From contig DATNMW010000172.1 in assembly GCA_035602155.1 (NCBI GenBank), positions 1 to 36,957 on the forward strand: 36,957 nucleotides of DNA, in the 5' to 3' direction. This document shows, piece after piece, positions 23,928 to 32,587 of this stretch (the first letter of the stretch is position 1; each line of letters opens with the position of its first letter). The stretch comes from Bog-159 sp035602155 (lineage in GTDB: Bacteria; Acidobacteriota; Terriglobia; Bryobacterales; Bryobacteraceae). A program made the position numbers and the translations under genes. The notes under the pieces are model-generated. The model was not told the origin of the DNA, did not search any database, and was given only the letters and a program-made list of their open reading frames with translations.

Positions 23928-24911
23928 TCATAGTATCTCGTCGATGCGTTGCAACTCCTCCGCGGTGAAGTCGAGATTGTTCACCGCGCCCACGCATTGT
24001 TCGATCTGCTCCACCCGGCTGGCCCCCACCAGCGCGCTCGCCATCACGCCGTGGCGCAGCACCCAGCCCAACGCCATCTGCGCGAGAGTCTGGCCGCGTT
24101 GCCGGGCAATCTCATTCAGCGCGCGCACCTGCGACAGGCGGCTCTCGGTAACGTCCGTCTTCTTCAAGAACGTGCCGGGCTTCGATGCCCGTGAGCCGTC
24201 GGGAATACCTTGCACATAACGGTCCGTTAGCAGGCCTTGCGCCAGCGGGGAAAACGCGATGCCCCCGACTCCCTTGGCCGCCAGCCGCTCGAAAAGCCCT
24301 TGTTCAGCGTTGCGCACGAACATCGAATACTTCATCTGATGGATCAAGCAGGGCGTGCCAAGTTGCCGCAAGACCGCTGCCGCGCGCTCGGTCTGTTCGG
24401 GATTGTAGTTGGAGATGCCTGCATAGAGCGCCTTGCCCGCGCGGACGGCGCTATCCAGCGCGGACATGGTCTCCTCGACCGGCGTGTCCGGATCGGGACG
24501 GTGCGAATAGAAGATATCGACGTAATCGATCCCCATCCGGCGCAGGCTTTGGTCCAGGCTGGCCAACAGATATTTGCGCGAACCCCATTCGCCGTAGGGT
24601 CCGGGCCACATCAGGTAGCCCGCCTTGGTGGAGACGATCAGCTCATCGCGCCAAGCGCCCAGATCCGCGCGCAGAGCCCGGCCGAAATTCTCCTCGGCCG
24701 AGCCCGGCGGAGGACCGTAGTTGTTGGCCAGGTCGAAATGCGTGATGCCCAGATCGAACGCACGGCACAGCATGGCACGCATGTTGTCGAACGCATCCAC
24801 GCCGCCGAAATTGTGCCACAGGCCCAGGGAAATGGCCGGCAGGCGCAGGCCGCTCGCGCCACAGCGGCGGTAGAGCATTTTGTCGTAGCGTTGGTCGTCG
24901 GGAAGGTACAC
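23928..24911 (-). CDS. Aldo/keto reductase (YghZ-like)
   Basis: A 327-residue NADPH-dependent oxidoreductase of the aldo/keto reductase superfamily. The catalytic tetrad is D60 (HFDLANNYG), Y65, K96 (VSTKAGY) and H137 (FYSHRPD). The insert 'GYLMWPGPYGEWGSRKYL' is typical of the YghZ/L-glyceraldehyde-3-phosphate reductase branch, whose members detoxify reactive aldehydes such as methylglyoxal; the exact substrate is inferred. No signal peptide is present. GTG 24911 is chosen because GAGGAG lies five bases upstream; an ATG at 24878 would also give a normal family N terminus. It is divergent from ferrochelatase across 55 bases. Confidence 0.9.
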   Translation of the reverse strand: MYLPDDQRYDKMLYRRCGASGLRLPAISLGLWHNFGGVDAFDNMRAMLCRAFDLGITHFDLANNYGPPPGSAEENFGRALRADLGAWRDELIVSTKAGYLMWPGPYGEWGSRKYLLASLDQSLRRMGIDYVDIFYSHRPDPDTPVEETMSALDSAVRAGKALYAGISNYNPEQTERAAAVLRQLGTPCLIHQMKYSMFVRNAEQGLFERLAAKGVGGIAFSPLAQGLLTDRYVQGIPDGSRASKPGTFLKKTDVTESRLSQVRALNEIARQRGQTLAQMALGWVLRHGVMASALVGASRVEQIEQCVGAVNNLDFTAEELQRIDEIL

Positions 24912-24923
24912 GGGGGCTCCTCA

Positions 24924-24963
24924 GTATTACTTTACAAGAAGTGTTGTACACTCAACGTAATAC
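24924..24963. promoter_or_regulatory. Inverted repeat in the divergent reductase/ferrochelatase promoter
   Basis: GTATTAC (24924-24930) and GTAATAC (24957-24963) are perfect inverted repeats 26 bases apart, with GTGT-TGT-ACAC between them. They span nearly the whole 55-base gap between the two start codons, so a factor bound here could affect both genes. No regulator is identified. Confidence 0.45.
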
Positions 24964-24966
24964 AGG

Positions 24967-25977
24967 ATGTCGTTCTACAGCGCGGGGCGCAAAATAGGAA
25001 TCGTTCTTTTCCAGCTTGGCGGGCCGGATTGTCTGGAGGCCATCGAGCCGTTTCTCTACAATCTTTTCTGCGATCCGGACATTATCGATTTTCCGTTCGC
25101 GCGCCTGGCGCGGCAGCCGCTGGCGCGCCTGATCTCGGCCACACGCGCACGGCACGTGCGGAATCACTATGCGGAAATCGGGGGACGCTCGCCGATCCTG
25201 GAATTCACGCGGCGCCAGGCGCGGGCGCTGGAGGCGGAGCTGCGCCGCGATTTGGACGCGCGCGTGGTGGTAGCCATGCGCTACTGGCATCCGTTCACCG
25301 CGGAAGCCGTGCGCGAACTGGAGGCATACGCGGCGGACGAGGTGGTGCTACTGCCGCTCTATCCGCAGTATTCCCGCACGACCACCGGCAGCAGCCTGAA
25401 CGAATGGAAGCGCCGCTTCCAGCCGAACGGTTGGAATCCGCAGGTGCATGCGGTAACCGAGTTCCATGAAGATGCGGGTTACATCCAGGCGGTGGTGGAA
25501 TCGATCGACGAAACGCTGGCCGAGTTTGACGATCCGGCCTGCCTGGACGATGTCGACATGCTGTTCAGCGCGCACAGCGTCCCGATGGCGGTGATCGACG
25601 GCGGCGATCCGTACCAGCGCCAGATCGAGCGTACAGTCGATCTGGTTTGGAGCCAGGGGCGCTGGCCGGGTCGGCGGCACCTCTGCTACCAGAGCAAGGT
25701 CGGCGCATCGAAATGGCTGCAACCCTCCATGCACGCGACGCTGCGGCGGCTGGCGGACGAAGGCCGCCGGCGCGTGCTGGTGATCCCCATCTCTTTTGTC
25801 TCGGACCACGTGGAAACGCTGCACGAAATCGACATCGAACATCGCGCGCAGGCCCTGGCATTGGGCATTCGGGAATACCGCATGGTGCCGGGGCTGAACG
25901 ATGCGCCGCGCTTCATCGGGGTGCTGGGACGATTGGTGCGCGCGCACGTCACCCAACTTTCCTCGCTGCGCGTCTGA
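24967..25977 (+). CDS. hemH: Ferrochelatase
   Basis: A 336-residue enzyme that inserts Fe2+ into protoporphyrin (or coproporphyrin) to complete heme synthesis. Visible motifs are GIVLFQLGGPD near the start, 'LLPLYPQYSRTTTGS', the metal-site histidine H203 in LFSAHSVP, and the C-terminal 'FVSDHVETLHEIDIE' with E283/E287. No membrane anchor is evident, so it is probably soluble or peripheral. ATG 24967 follows ACAGG closely; the leader is very short. It is transcribed divergently from the aldo/keto reductase. Whether it belongs to the protoporphyrin or coproporphyrin pathway cannot be told here, as no other heme-synthesis gene is next to it. Confidence 0.95.
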   Translation: MSFYSAGRKIGIVLFQLGGPDCLEAIEPFLYNLFCDPDIIDFPFARLARQPLARLISATRARHVRNHYAEIGGRSPILEFTRRQARALEAELRRDLDARVVVAMRYWHPFTAEAVRELEAYAADEVVLLPLYPQYSRTTTGSSLNEWKRRFQPNGWNPQVHAVTEFHEDAGYIQAVVESIDETLAEFDDPACLDDVDMLFSAHSVPMAVIDGGDPYQRQIERTVDLVWSQGRWPGRRHLCYQSKVGASKWLQPSMHATLRRLADEGRRRVLVIPISFVSDHVETLHEIDIEHRAQALALGIREYRMVPGLNDAPRFIGVLGRLVRAHVTQLSSLRV

Positions 25978-26004
25978 AATAGTACCTATTGGCGCGCGTT
26001 TCGT

Positions 26005-26057
26005 TAAAATTTCAGGCAAAAAGTGCGCTTTGTGCTAAAATCTTTTTGTACCTGAAA
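26005..26057 (+). promoter_or_regulatory. Promoter region with inverted repeat before the receiver-like gene
   Basis: Two TAAAAT boxes (26005-26010 and 26036-26041) could act as -10 elements. TTTCAGG (26010-26016) and CCTGAAA (26051-26057) form a 7-bp inverted repeat around the second box. No good -35 was found. A repressor or autoregulatory site is possible. Confidence 0.35.
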
Positions 26058-26101
26058 CGACCGCCTTGTTGTCGGGCGCATCAGGCCAAGGAGACGAGGC
26101 C

Positions 26102-26542
26102 ATGACCAGCGAAGACACGCAAGCCGTTTCCCAGAAAGTCGTTGAAGTCCTGTTGATTAGTCCGTTTGACGAGGATCATCAACACCTGCGCGACATCCTG
26201 AAACATTCCAATTGGCAACAGCATAGCGCCCGCACGCAGGAGGAGGCGTTCGAGTTCCTGCGCGAAAATGTGGCGCCGGTGGTGATTTGCGAGAGCGAAT
26301 TGCCGGACAGCAACTGGCAGGATGTCTTGTGCCGGCTGGGCCGCATGCGGTGCCCGCCATTGCTGGTGGTTACGTCCAGAATGGCGGATGATCGCTTGTG
26401 GTCCGAAGTGCTGAACTTGGGTGGATACAACGTCCTGGCCAAGCCGCTGAACGCGAAGGAGGTCTTTCACGTGGCCGGGCTTGCCTGGATGTTTTGGAAG
26501 CGGCAGTGGGAACATCCGCAGGCTCTAGCGCTGAGCGCTTAG
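26102..26542 (+). CDS. Stand-alone receiver-like protein lacking the phospho-acceptor Asp
   Basis: A 146-residue protein with the response-regulator receiver fold. It shows 'VEVLLISPFDEDHQHLRDIL' (acidic pocket D23/E24), 'APVVICESELPDSNW', 'LLVVTSRM' (T91) and 'NVLAKPLNAKE' (K114). The position normally held by the phosphorylated Asp (after 'VVIC') is E64, which may mimic the phosphorylated state. There is no output domain, and the C-terminal tail is short. ATG 26102 is chosen because AAGGAG precedes it by eight bases; an in-frame start at 26066 has no ribosome site. The partner is unknown and no kinase gene is adjacent. Confidence 0.78.
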   Translation: MTSEDTQAVSQKVVEVLLISPFDEDHQHLRDILKHSNWQQHSARTQEEAFEFLRENVAPVVICESELPDSNWQDVLCRLGRMRCPPLLVVTSRMADDRLWSEVLNLGGYNVLAKPLNAKEVFHVAGLAWMFWKRQWEHPQALALSA

Positions 26543-26579
26543 GGCCGATTAACAATCGGCCTGCAGGTTGCCAACCTGC
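26543..26579. repeat. Hairpin repeat pair between convergent genes
   Basis: GGCCGATT-AAC-AATCGGCC (26543-26561) is followed by GCAGGTT-GCC-AACCTGC (26563-26579). The same two modules occur near 2503-2549. They lie between the stop of the receiver-like gene and the 3' end of the convergent oxidoreductase gene, which reads into them. They could act as a transcription barrier, but no T-tract follows. Confidence 0.65.
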
Positions 26580-27958
26580 CCCACACGCCGCGCCAACTTG
26601 ATTAGTTCTCCGTAACCCTGTTTGTCGAAGGGCGGGCATCCCGTGGGAAACTGGCCCAGCGGATGATGCTTCTGCCGCATCAAATACGTGCAATACGTCA
26701 GGGTCTTGCAGCAGCGGCGTTCGTCCAGTTCGCCTTTCTCCAGGGCATCGCGCGCGAAATCCGGATAGGCTAGCGCGCCGCGCCCAATTCCCAGGAAGTG
26801 AATGTCGCCAGCCGCGATATTACAGGCCCCGGCGTTGATCGCATATTTCTGCAGCCAGCTATAACCTGTTCCTACTATGGGCAGATCCGGAAACGCGCGC
26901 TGCAACTCTGCGGCGATGCGGAAATGCCGATCGACACCCATGAGCGGATGCTCGGGTTGCTCGTAGTTGCCCTCGTCCGGTTTCTCGAACGGACGTCCGA
27001 TGTGCGGATTGTAGTAAGGCGAGCCTAGCGATATGTTCAGCAGCTCGACGCCCCATTCGCGGAAGCAGGCGATGGCCTGCTTCACTTCGCGCAGATCCTC
27101 GCGTAGCGGATTGGCGGCGTCCACGCCCCAACCGTATGGATACGGCGTTTCGAAAGCGCATCCGAACGGCACGCCGTCGAAAGCATTCACGCGCATGGCG
27201 ATGAGCAGCCGATTGCCGAACGCCGCGCGCAGCTTGCCGATCACGTTGCGAATGAACCGCAGCCGGTTTTCGAGCGGACCGCCGTAACGTCCCTCGCGGG
27301 TTTTGGCGCCAAGCAACTCGCTGATCAGGTAGCCATGCACGGCTTTGATATCCACCGCTTGGAATCCGGCATCGAGCGCCAAGCCGGCGGTGCTCACGTA
27401 GTCGTCTTCCAGGCGCTCCAGTTCATCGTCGGCGATGACGGGACAGTCGGGCGGTGTGGCCGTTTTCCGGTCAATGTACGGATTGTGATACGCGACGATG
27501 CGCCGCGGCACGCTGTAGCGCCCGGAATGCGTGAGCTGGATGGGAAGCAGCAGATCGTCCGCCGTGCCCCAATTTTCGCGATGCACTTCGCGGATGCGCG
27601 CGAGCAGGCGCGCGAAATCCGCCACGTTGCGCGGCGTAATCCAAAGCTGGCGCGTGTTGGCGCGGCCGTCCTCGCGCACCGCCGTAGCCTCAAACCAGAC
27701 GAGCTTGGCCCCGCCGCGCGCGAATCGTTCGTAGCGGCGCCAGGTCAACTCGCCGGGGCTCCCGTCGAGCGTGCCGTCGCAGCCTTCCATGGGTTGGATG
27801 GCGATAGAGTTTCCGACGGTGAGGGCACCCACGCGCACGGGCCGCGCCAGCACTTGCCGGACCTCCTCCGGGCTCTCGGTGAACCGGACATGCGCCGCGC
27901 CGGTTTCCTCAGCCGCGCGCCGCAATTCGTCCAGAGTCTTGTAAGTGAAGTGTCTCAT
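26549..27958 (-). CDS. Old Yellow Enzyme-type NADH:flavin oxidoreductase
   Basis: A 469-residue flavoprotein with the FMN-binding TIM barrel of the OYE/2,4-dienoyl-CoA reductase family. Motifs are 'IAIQPMEGCDG' (FMN entry), 'QLTHSGRYS' (Q141, H144), H208/Y210 in 'KAVHGYLISELLG', and 'REGRYGGPLENRLRF'. Near the C terminus 'CCKTLTYCTYLMRQ' and a later Cys hint at a cysteine cluster, but the spacing does not fit the standard 4Fe-4S motif. It probably reduces an activated C=C bond of an unidentified substrate. The last ten residues (GQVGNLQADC) are encoded by the dispersed hairpin repeat, which has replaced the original stop. ATG 27958 overlaps the MFS gene by 50 bases, so they form an operon. 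Confidence 0.87.
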   Translation of the reverse strand: MRHFTYKTLDELRRAAEETGAAHVRFTESPEEVRQVLARPVRVGALTVGNSIAIQPMEGCDGTLDGSPGELTWRRYERFARGGAKLVWFEATAVREDGRANTRQLWITPRNVADFARLLARIREVHRENWGTADDLLLPIQLTHSGRYSVPRRIVAYHNPYIDRKTATPPDCPVIADDELERLEDDYVSTAGLALDAGFQAVDIKAVHGYLISELLGAKTREGRYGGPLENRLRFIRNVIGKLRAAFGNRLLIAMRVNAFDGVPFGCAFETPYPYGWGVDAANPLREDLREVKQAIACFREWGVELLNISLGSPYYNPHIGRPFEKPDEGNYEQPEHPLMGVDRHFRIAAELQRAFPDLPIVGTGYSWLQKYAINAGACNIAAGDIHFLGIGRGALAYPDFARDALEKGELDERRCCKTLTYCTYLMRQKHHPLGQFPTGCPPFDKQGYGELIKLARRVGQVGNLQADC

Positions 27959-29186
27959 CCTGAGCCTGATGGCGCGGCAGCAGCATGATGGCCAGCGCGC
28001 CGATCACCGATACCGCGAACACCGCGCCCATCGCAATGGCGTAACTGCCGAAGCGGTCGCGCAGAATCGAAACGAAATACGGAAACCAGGTCTGCCCGAT
28101 GGTGTTCACCGGCAGAAGAATCGCCATGGAGCGCGCCAGCGTGTTGACCCCGAACTGCTCCGCGGCCATCAACGGAATCAGCATGTAGTCCGCGCCCATG
28201 CCGAAGCCGAACAGCACCGCGAACGCTACCGGCGAACGCGCCGGGCTGACGGTCAGCAGCATGGGAATGGTGGCGGCTACCAGAAAGTAGGTCGCGGTCA
28301 TCACCCATTTTTTCGAGAAGCGGTCCGCCAGCCCGCCGATGGCCAGGCGCCCGGCGATGCTCGTGGCCAGGATGGTCATGGAAGCCACCCGCCACGTGGA
28401 ATTCAGCAGCGTCAATCCTTCCTTGGTGCGGTCCGTGAAGCCCTGGTCCAGAAAAACGAACTTCATGTGGAAGTTCACCGCGCCGATCGCGCCGATGGAG
28501 CAGAAGCTACCGATCAACAGCAGCCAAAACGAATAGTGCCGTAACAGATAGCCGAAGCTTAGCGACGCTGCCTGATTTTCGGCGGGTGGTTGGCTGTCGC
28601 CATCGGGATAGAGGCCCTTGTCCGCTGCGCGGTCGCGGATTACGAAGATGGCCAGCGGCCACGCCAGGAACATCAGTGCGCCCCACACCATGAGGGCGGT
28701 ATGGAAATTGGTTCCCTCGGTGAGCGGCTTGACAATGTACGACCCGAGGAACCCGATGAGGCCCACACCCACGTATACAATTCCCATGGCCTTGCCGCGA
28801 TTGCGCCGGAACCAGTGCGAAACGATGAGCTGATGCGGGATGGGTCCGGAGAGAATGTAGCCGACGGTGTATAGGAACCACAGCGCGTAGTAGACCGTGA
28901 GCGAGCCATGCATGGTTCCGAAGCCCAGGAACGCCGCGCAGGTCAGCGCCGTGCCAACAAGGATGAGCTTGCGCGGGCTGAATCGCGGCACCAGCACGGG
29001 ACCGATCCATAGCGTCAGCAGCGCGGCGAGCGGAAAGCCGAAGGTGATTTGCTGTTTGGTCCAGTGGAACTCGCGCTGGAAGTAGTCGTAGAAAAACGGC
29101 ATGTTGTAGTAGGGCAGGCCGACGGCGATGCCAAATGTGAGGAAGGCCGCCAGCGTCACCCACCAGCCGTAAAATGTTTTGCGCAT
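27909..29186 (-). CDS. Major facilitator superfamily transporter
   Basis: A 425-residue membrane protein with about 12 helices, starting 'YGWWVTLAAFLTFGIAVGLP', a pattern common in oxalate/formate- and monocarboxylate-type MFS carriers. The cytoplasmic loop 'FSPRKLILVG' sits between helices 2 and 3, and 'RNRGKAMGIVYVGVG' starts helix 4. A central hydrophilic loop (RAADKGLYPDGDSQPPAENQ) separates the halves. It overlaps the downstream flavin oxidoreductase gene, so its cargo may be that enzyme's substrate; this is inference. ATG 29186 is the likely start. Confidence 0.87.
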   Translation of the reverse strand: MRKTFYGWWVTLAAFLTFGIAVGLPYYNMPFFYDYFQREFHWTKQQITFGFPLAALLTLWIGPVLVPRFSPRKLILVGTALTCAAFLGFGTMHGSLTVYYALWFLYTVGYILSGPIPHQLIVSHWFRRNRGKAMGIVYVGVGLIGFLGSYIVKPLTEGTNFHTALMVWGALMFLAWPLAIFVIRDRAADKGLYPDGDSQPPAENQAASLSFGYLLRHYSFWLLLIGSFCSIGAIGAVNFHMKFVFLDQGFTDRTKEGLTLLNSTWRVASMTILATSIAGRLAIGGLADRFSKKWVMTATYFLVAATIPMLLTVSPARSPVAFAVLFGFGMGADYMLIPLMAAEQFGVNTLARSMAILLPVNTIGQTWFPYFVSILRDRFGSYAIAMGAVFAVSVIGALAIMLLPRHQAQDETLHLQDSGRIAARG

Positions 29187-29229
29187 CGTGGGACAGCCTT
29201 CAGTATAGCGAGGCGCGAATGGACAGGCT

Positions 29230-32200
29230 TTAGGTTCCTGCCCCGCCCAGCGGCGCCGACTGCGGGCTGCCGCCGCCGTTATCGAAGACTGCGATCGCCG
29301 CCGTCCGCGTGTGCGTGGCCGTGGGCGTGAAGGTGACGGTGATAAAGCAGCTTGCTCCGGACGCCAGACTCGCGCCGCAGGTGTTGGTCTCGGCGAAGTC
29401 GCCGGCGTCGGGGCCGGCGACGGAAATCTTCGCGATAGTCACCGTGGCACTGCCCTTGTTGGTTAGTGCGATCTTCCTCGGTAGACTGGTGGTGCCGACC
29501 GGTTGGGTCCCGAAAGAGAGGCTTGCGGGGGTGAATTGCAGAAACGTTCCCGTGCCAGTGAGGGGCACCGTTTGAGGACTGCCGGGGGCGTTGTCGGTCA
29601 CCGACACGAAGCCTGTCAACGCGCCTAGGGCCTCGGGCTTGAAGGTCACGCTGATCGTGCAAGAGGCAGATGGATTCAAAGTTACGCCGCAAGTATTCGT
29701 TTGCAGGAATGGACCGGATGTTGCGATGCGCCCGATAGTCAGAATCCCATAGTGGGTGTTCGTCAGCGTTACATTCTGGATCGCGCTGACCGTAAAGACG
29801 GTTTGGTCGGGAAAAGTCAAGCTGGCGGGAGAGAACGCGACCTCTGGCGAGGTCCCCACGCCTTTAAGCGCCAGGGTCTGAGGGCTACCCGGAGCGTTGT
29901 CGGTCATGGTGACGGAGCCGGTCAGGGTACCGGTCGTGTTGGGAGTGAAGGTTACGAGAATCGTACAGAAGGCTCCGGGATTCACGGTCGCCCCGCAAGT
30001 ATTCGTTTGTGCGAATGGGCCTGTCACGGTGATGCTTGCGACGGTCAGAATCCCAAGGCCGGTGTTCGTAAGAGTGGCGCTCTGAGCCGTGCTGGTGGTA
30101 TCGATCGTTTGGTTAAAAAAGGCCAGGCTAGTGGGGGAGAGCGTCACTGCGGGCAAGACGCCGGTACCGGTTAGTGGCAGCGTCTGCGGGCTTGCAGGAG
30201 CATCGACCGCGATGCTCACGGCGGCAGTTCGCGTGCCGGTTGCCGAAGGTGTGAACGTCACGGTAATGCTGCAACTGCCGCCTGCCAGGACGGGGGTGCC
30301 GCAGTTATCGGCCTCGGCGAAGTCGCTGCTATTAGACCCGGTAACATTCATCGACGTGATTGTCAGGGTGGCGTCGCTAGTATTGGTTAGGGTCGACGCC
30401 TGCGCAGCGCCGGCGATCCCCACCGTCTGGTTGCCGAAATTAAGGCTAGGGGGAGCAAGCGCGGGCCCGCCGGCGATTTTGGCCACAAAGGCGTCTCCGT
30501 TGCCGCCATAGGCGGGCTGCAAGGGATTCATAGTCGGAAAGTCTGGTGATTCTGTCCCGCCCATAACGTACGCGTTACCCGAGTCGTCTACCGCGATGCC
30601 GGTACCGTAGTCTTCGTCTTCTCCGCCAAGATACGTGGAATAGACCAAAGCCGATCCCGAGGGGTCGAGCTTGGCCACGAAAGCATCGGTTTCGCCGCCG
30701 TAGAGCGGCTGCAACGCATTGACGGTCGGGAAGTGAATTGACTGCGTCTCTCCCGTGACGTACGCATTGCCGGAACTGTCCAGGGCGATGCCGTAGCCGT
30801 AGTCATCCGCGTTGCCGCCAAGATATGTAGAATAGACCAAGGCCGATCCAGTAGGGTTGAGCTTAGCAACAAGAATGTCGTAGCCGCCGCCGTTGGCTGG
30901 CTGCAGGGGATTCACGGTGGGAAAGTTGGTTGAGGCCGTCGCCCCTTCGAGGTACGCATTACCCGTGCTGTCCACAGCGATGCCCGAGCCGTGGTCATCC
31001 CCGCTCCCGCCAAGATATGTTGAATAGACGAGGGCCGATCCGGTGGGGTTGAGCTTGGCCACGAAGGCGTCGGAACTGCCGCCGGCGTTGGCTGGCTGAA
31101 ATGGGTTCATGGTGGGAAAATTAGTCGAGGACGTACCCCCCGTGACGTACGCATTGCCTGAACCGTCCGCGGCGATGCCGACAGCAGAGTCCGTTCCGCT
31201 TCCGCCGAGATAGGTGGAGTAGACAAACGCCGTTCCCGCGGGGTTGAGCTTGGCCACGAACGCGTCATAGGTGCCGCCGGCGTACAGGGGCTGCAAGGGG
31301 TTCATTGTGGGAAAGTTTATTGAGTTGGTGTACCCCGTGACGTACGCGTTGCCCAGGTTGTCCACCGCGATGCCGTTGCCTTGGTCAAGTCCGCTTCCGC
31401 CAAGATAGGTAGAGTAGACCAAAGCCGATCCAGCGGGGTTGAGCTTGGCCACGAAAGAGTCGCCCTGACCGCCAGCGTTGGCTGGCTGCAAAGGATTCAT
31501 TGTGGGAAAGTTGGTCGAAGCAGTTCCCCCAGTGATGTACGCATTGCCCGAGCTGTCCACAGCGATGCCTGAGCCGTAGTCAAACCCGCTTCCGCCAAGA
31601 TACGTCGAGTACACTAACGCCGATCCGGCCGTATTCAGCTTCGCGACGAAAACGTCGCCGCCACCGCCGGCATAGGCAGGTTGCACGGGGTTCACAGTAG
31701 GAAAATTTGTTGACTGGGTCTCGCCAGTAACGTATACGTTGCCCGCGCTGTCCACCGCGATGCCTGAGCCGCCATCAGACCCGCTGCCGCCCAGATATGT
31801 GGAATAAACCAGGGGATCGATGAAGAGCGGCCTTCGCGGATCATAATCGGCCACTTCAAACGCGACCTGGTCCTTACCCTTGACAACATAATGCGCGCCG
31901 ATCTCCTGCCGTGCGCCGTCTTTCTCCTGATACGCCACTGGCTTGTGCCAACGAATCTCTCCCCCGGCGTCATCCATCGCCAGCACCAAATCCCCATCCT
32001 CGCCACGGCTGATTTTCCTGGCCCCGCGAATGCCGAGTTGTATGCGGCGCGGGTCTGCGCCGGGCGCGACGACGAAGTCATACTCAAGCTGCCGTTTGTT
32101 ACCGTAGTAGACCAGGTCAACGCCGGAATAGACGCTCTTGTACTCGACCTTGGCGAACATTGGTACGTTCGCATGCCATTTCGTCGCGTCGTTGCCGATG

Positions 32201-32523
32201 AAGTAATTGCTCTTGCCAGGCATTTCATCCACGCCGGATACGTTCGGCGCGGGATTCGCTCCCAGCAATTTCATGCGGAGCACACTGGACTTGGCGGAGG
32301 CGTGATGCATGGCCAGCACGGCTTCGACGGAAGTCAAGAACAGGGTGTAGCCTTGGGTGCGCGCCAGGAATTTGACTTGCGCGCCGGTTTGGCCCTGGTT
32401 TTTTTCGAAGGCTAGCGGCAGCTTGTTGAGCTGGGCAGCAGCCGGCCGGGAGAACATAGGGATCGGCGCAACCAACGTCAGCAGGCCGGCTAGCACGCAA
32501 GGATATCGAGTCATTGGTTGCAT
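29230..32523 (-). CDS. Secreted SBBP-repeat beta-propeller protein with ASH/HYDIN-type modules
   Basis: A 1097-residue exported protein. A signal peptide (about residues 1-31, ending PAAAQ) is followed by an N-terminal domain (about 35-235, 'LPLAFEKNQGQTGAQVKFLA') of the type that precedes SBBP repeats. Seven SBBP repeats (about 237-685) of 65 residues follow, each built on 'LVYSTYLGGSG', 'GIAVDSSGNAYVTG' and 'DAFVAKLNPAGSA'. They probably form a beta-propeller. Four ASH/HYDIN-like immunoglobulin modules (about 690-1097, with 'LNFGNQTVG' and 'CSITVTFTP' motifs) end the protein. Its role is unknown; surface adhesion or carbohydrate binding is a guess. It is divergent from the permease at 32588. 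Confidence 0.87.
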   Translation of the reverse strand: MQPMTRYPCVLAGLLTLVAPIPMFSRPAAAQLNKLPLAFEKNQGQTGAQVKFLARTQGYTLFLTSVEAVLAMHHASAKSSVLRMKLLGANPAPNVSGVDEMPGKSNYFIGNDATKWHANVPMFAKVEYKSVYSGVDLVYYGNKRQLEYDFVVAPGADPRRIQLGIRGARKISRGEDGDLVLAMDDAGGEIRWHKPVAYQEKDGARQEIGAHYVVKGKDQVAFEVADYDPRRPLFIDPLVYSTYLGGSGSDGGSGIAVDSAGNVYVTGETQSTNFPTVNPVQPAYAGGGGDVFVAKLNTAGSALVYSTYLGGSGFDYGSGIAVDSSGNAYITGGTASTNFPTMNPLQPANAGGQGDSFVAKLNPAGSALVYSTYLGGSGLDQGNGIAVDNLGNAYVTGYTNSINFPTMNPLQPLYAGGTYDAFVAKLNPAGTAFVYSTYLGGSGTDSAVGIAADGSGNAYVTGGTSSTNFPTMNPFQPANAGGSSDAFVAKLNPTGSALVYSTYLGGSGDDHGSGIAVDSTGNAYLEGATASTNFPTVNPLQPANGGGYDILVAKLNPTGSALVYSTYLGGNADDYGYGIALDSSGNAYVTGETQSIHFPTVNALQPLYGGETDAFVAKLDPSGSALVYSTYLGGEDEDYGTGIAVDDSGNAYVMGGTESPDFPTMNPLQPAYGGNGDAFVAKIAGGPALAPPSLNFGNQTVGIAGAAQASTLTNTSDATLTITSMNVTGSNSSDFAEADNCGTPVLAGGSCSITVTFTPSATGTRTAAVSIAVDAPASPQTLPLTGTGVLPAVTLSPTSLAFFNQTIDTTSTAQSATLTNTGLGILTVASITVTGPFAQTNTCGATVNPGAFCTILVTFTPNTTGTLTGSVTMTDNAPGSPQTLALKGVGTSPEVAFSPASLTFPDQTVFTVSAIQNVTLTNTHYGILTIGRIATSGPFLQTNTCGVTLNPSASCTISVTFKPEALGALTGFVSVTDNAPGSPQTVPLTGTGTFLQFTPASLSFGTQPVGTTSLPRKIALTNKGSATVTIAKISVAGPDAGDFAETNTCGASLASGASCFITVTFTPTATHTRTAAIAVFDNGGGSPQSAPLGGAGT
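30470..31815 (-). repeat. Seven 195-bp coding repeats (SBBP units)
   Basis: Seven in-frame repeats with a period near 195 bases are recognisable by the recurring plus-strand block CCAAGATA(T/C)GT(G/A/C)GA(A/G)TA near 30628, 30820, 31013, 31208, 31403, 31598 and 31793. The units are alike enough at DNA level to allow unequal recombination and copy-number change. Confidence 0.8.
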
Positions 32524-32587
32524 CGTAAGGCGGCGGAACTAGGAAAGCAAGGATTTACGAGGGGAACGGTACTAGCCCACCCGTGCC

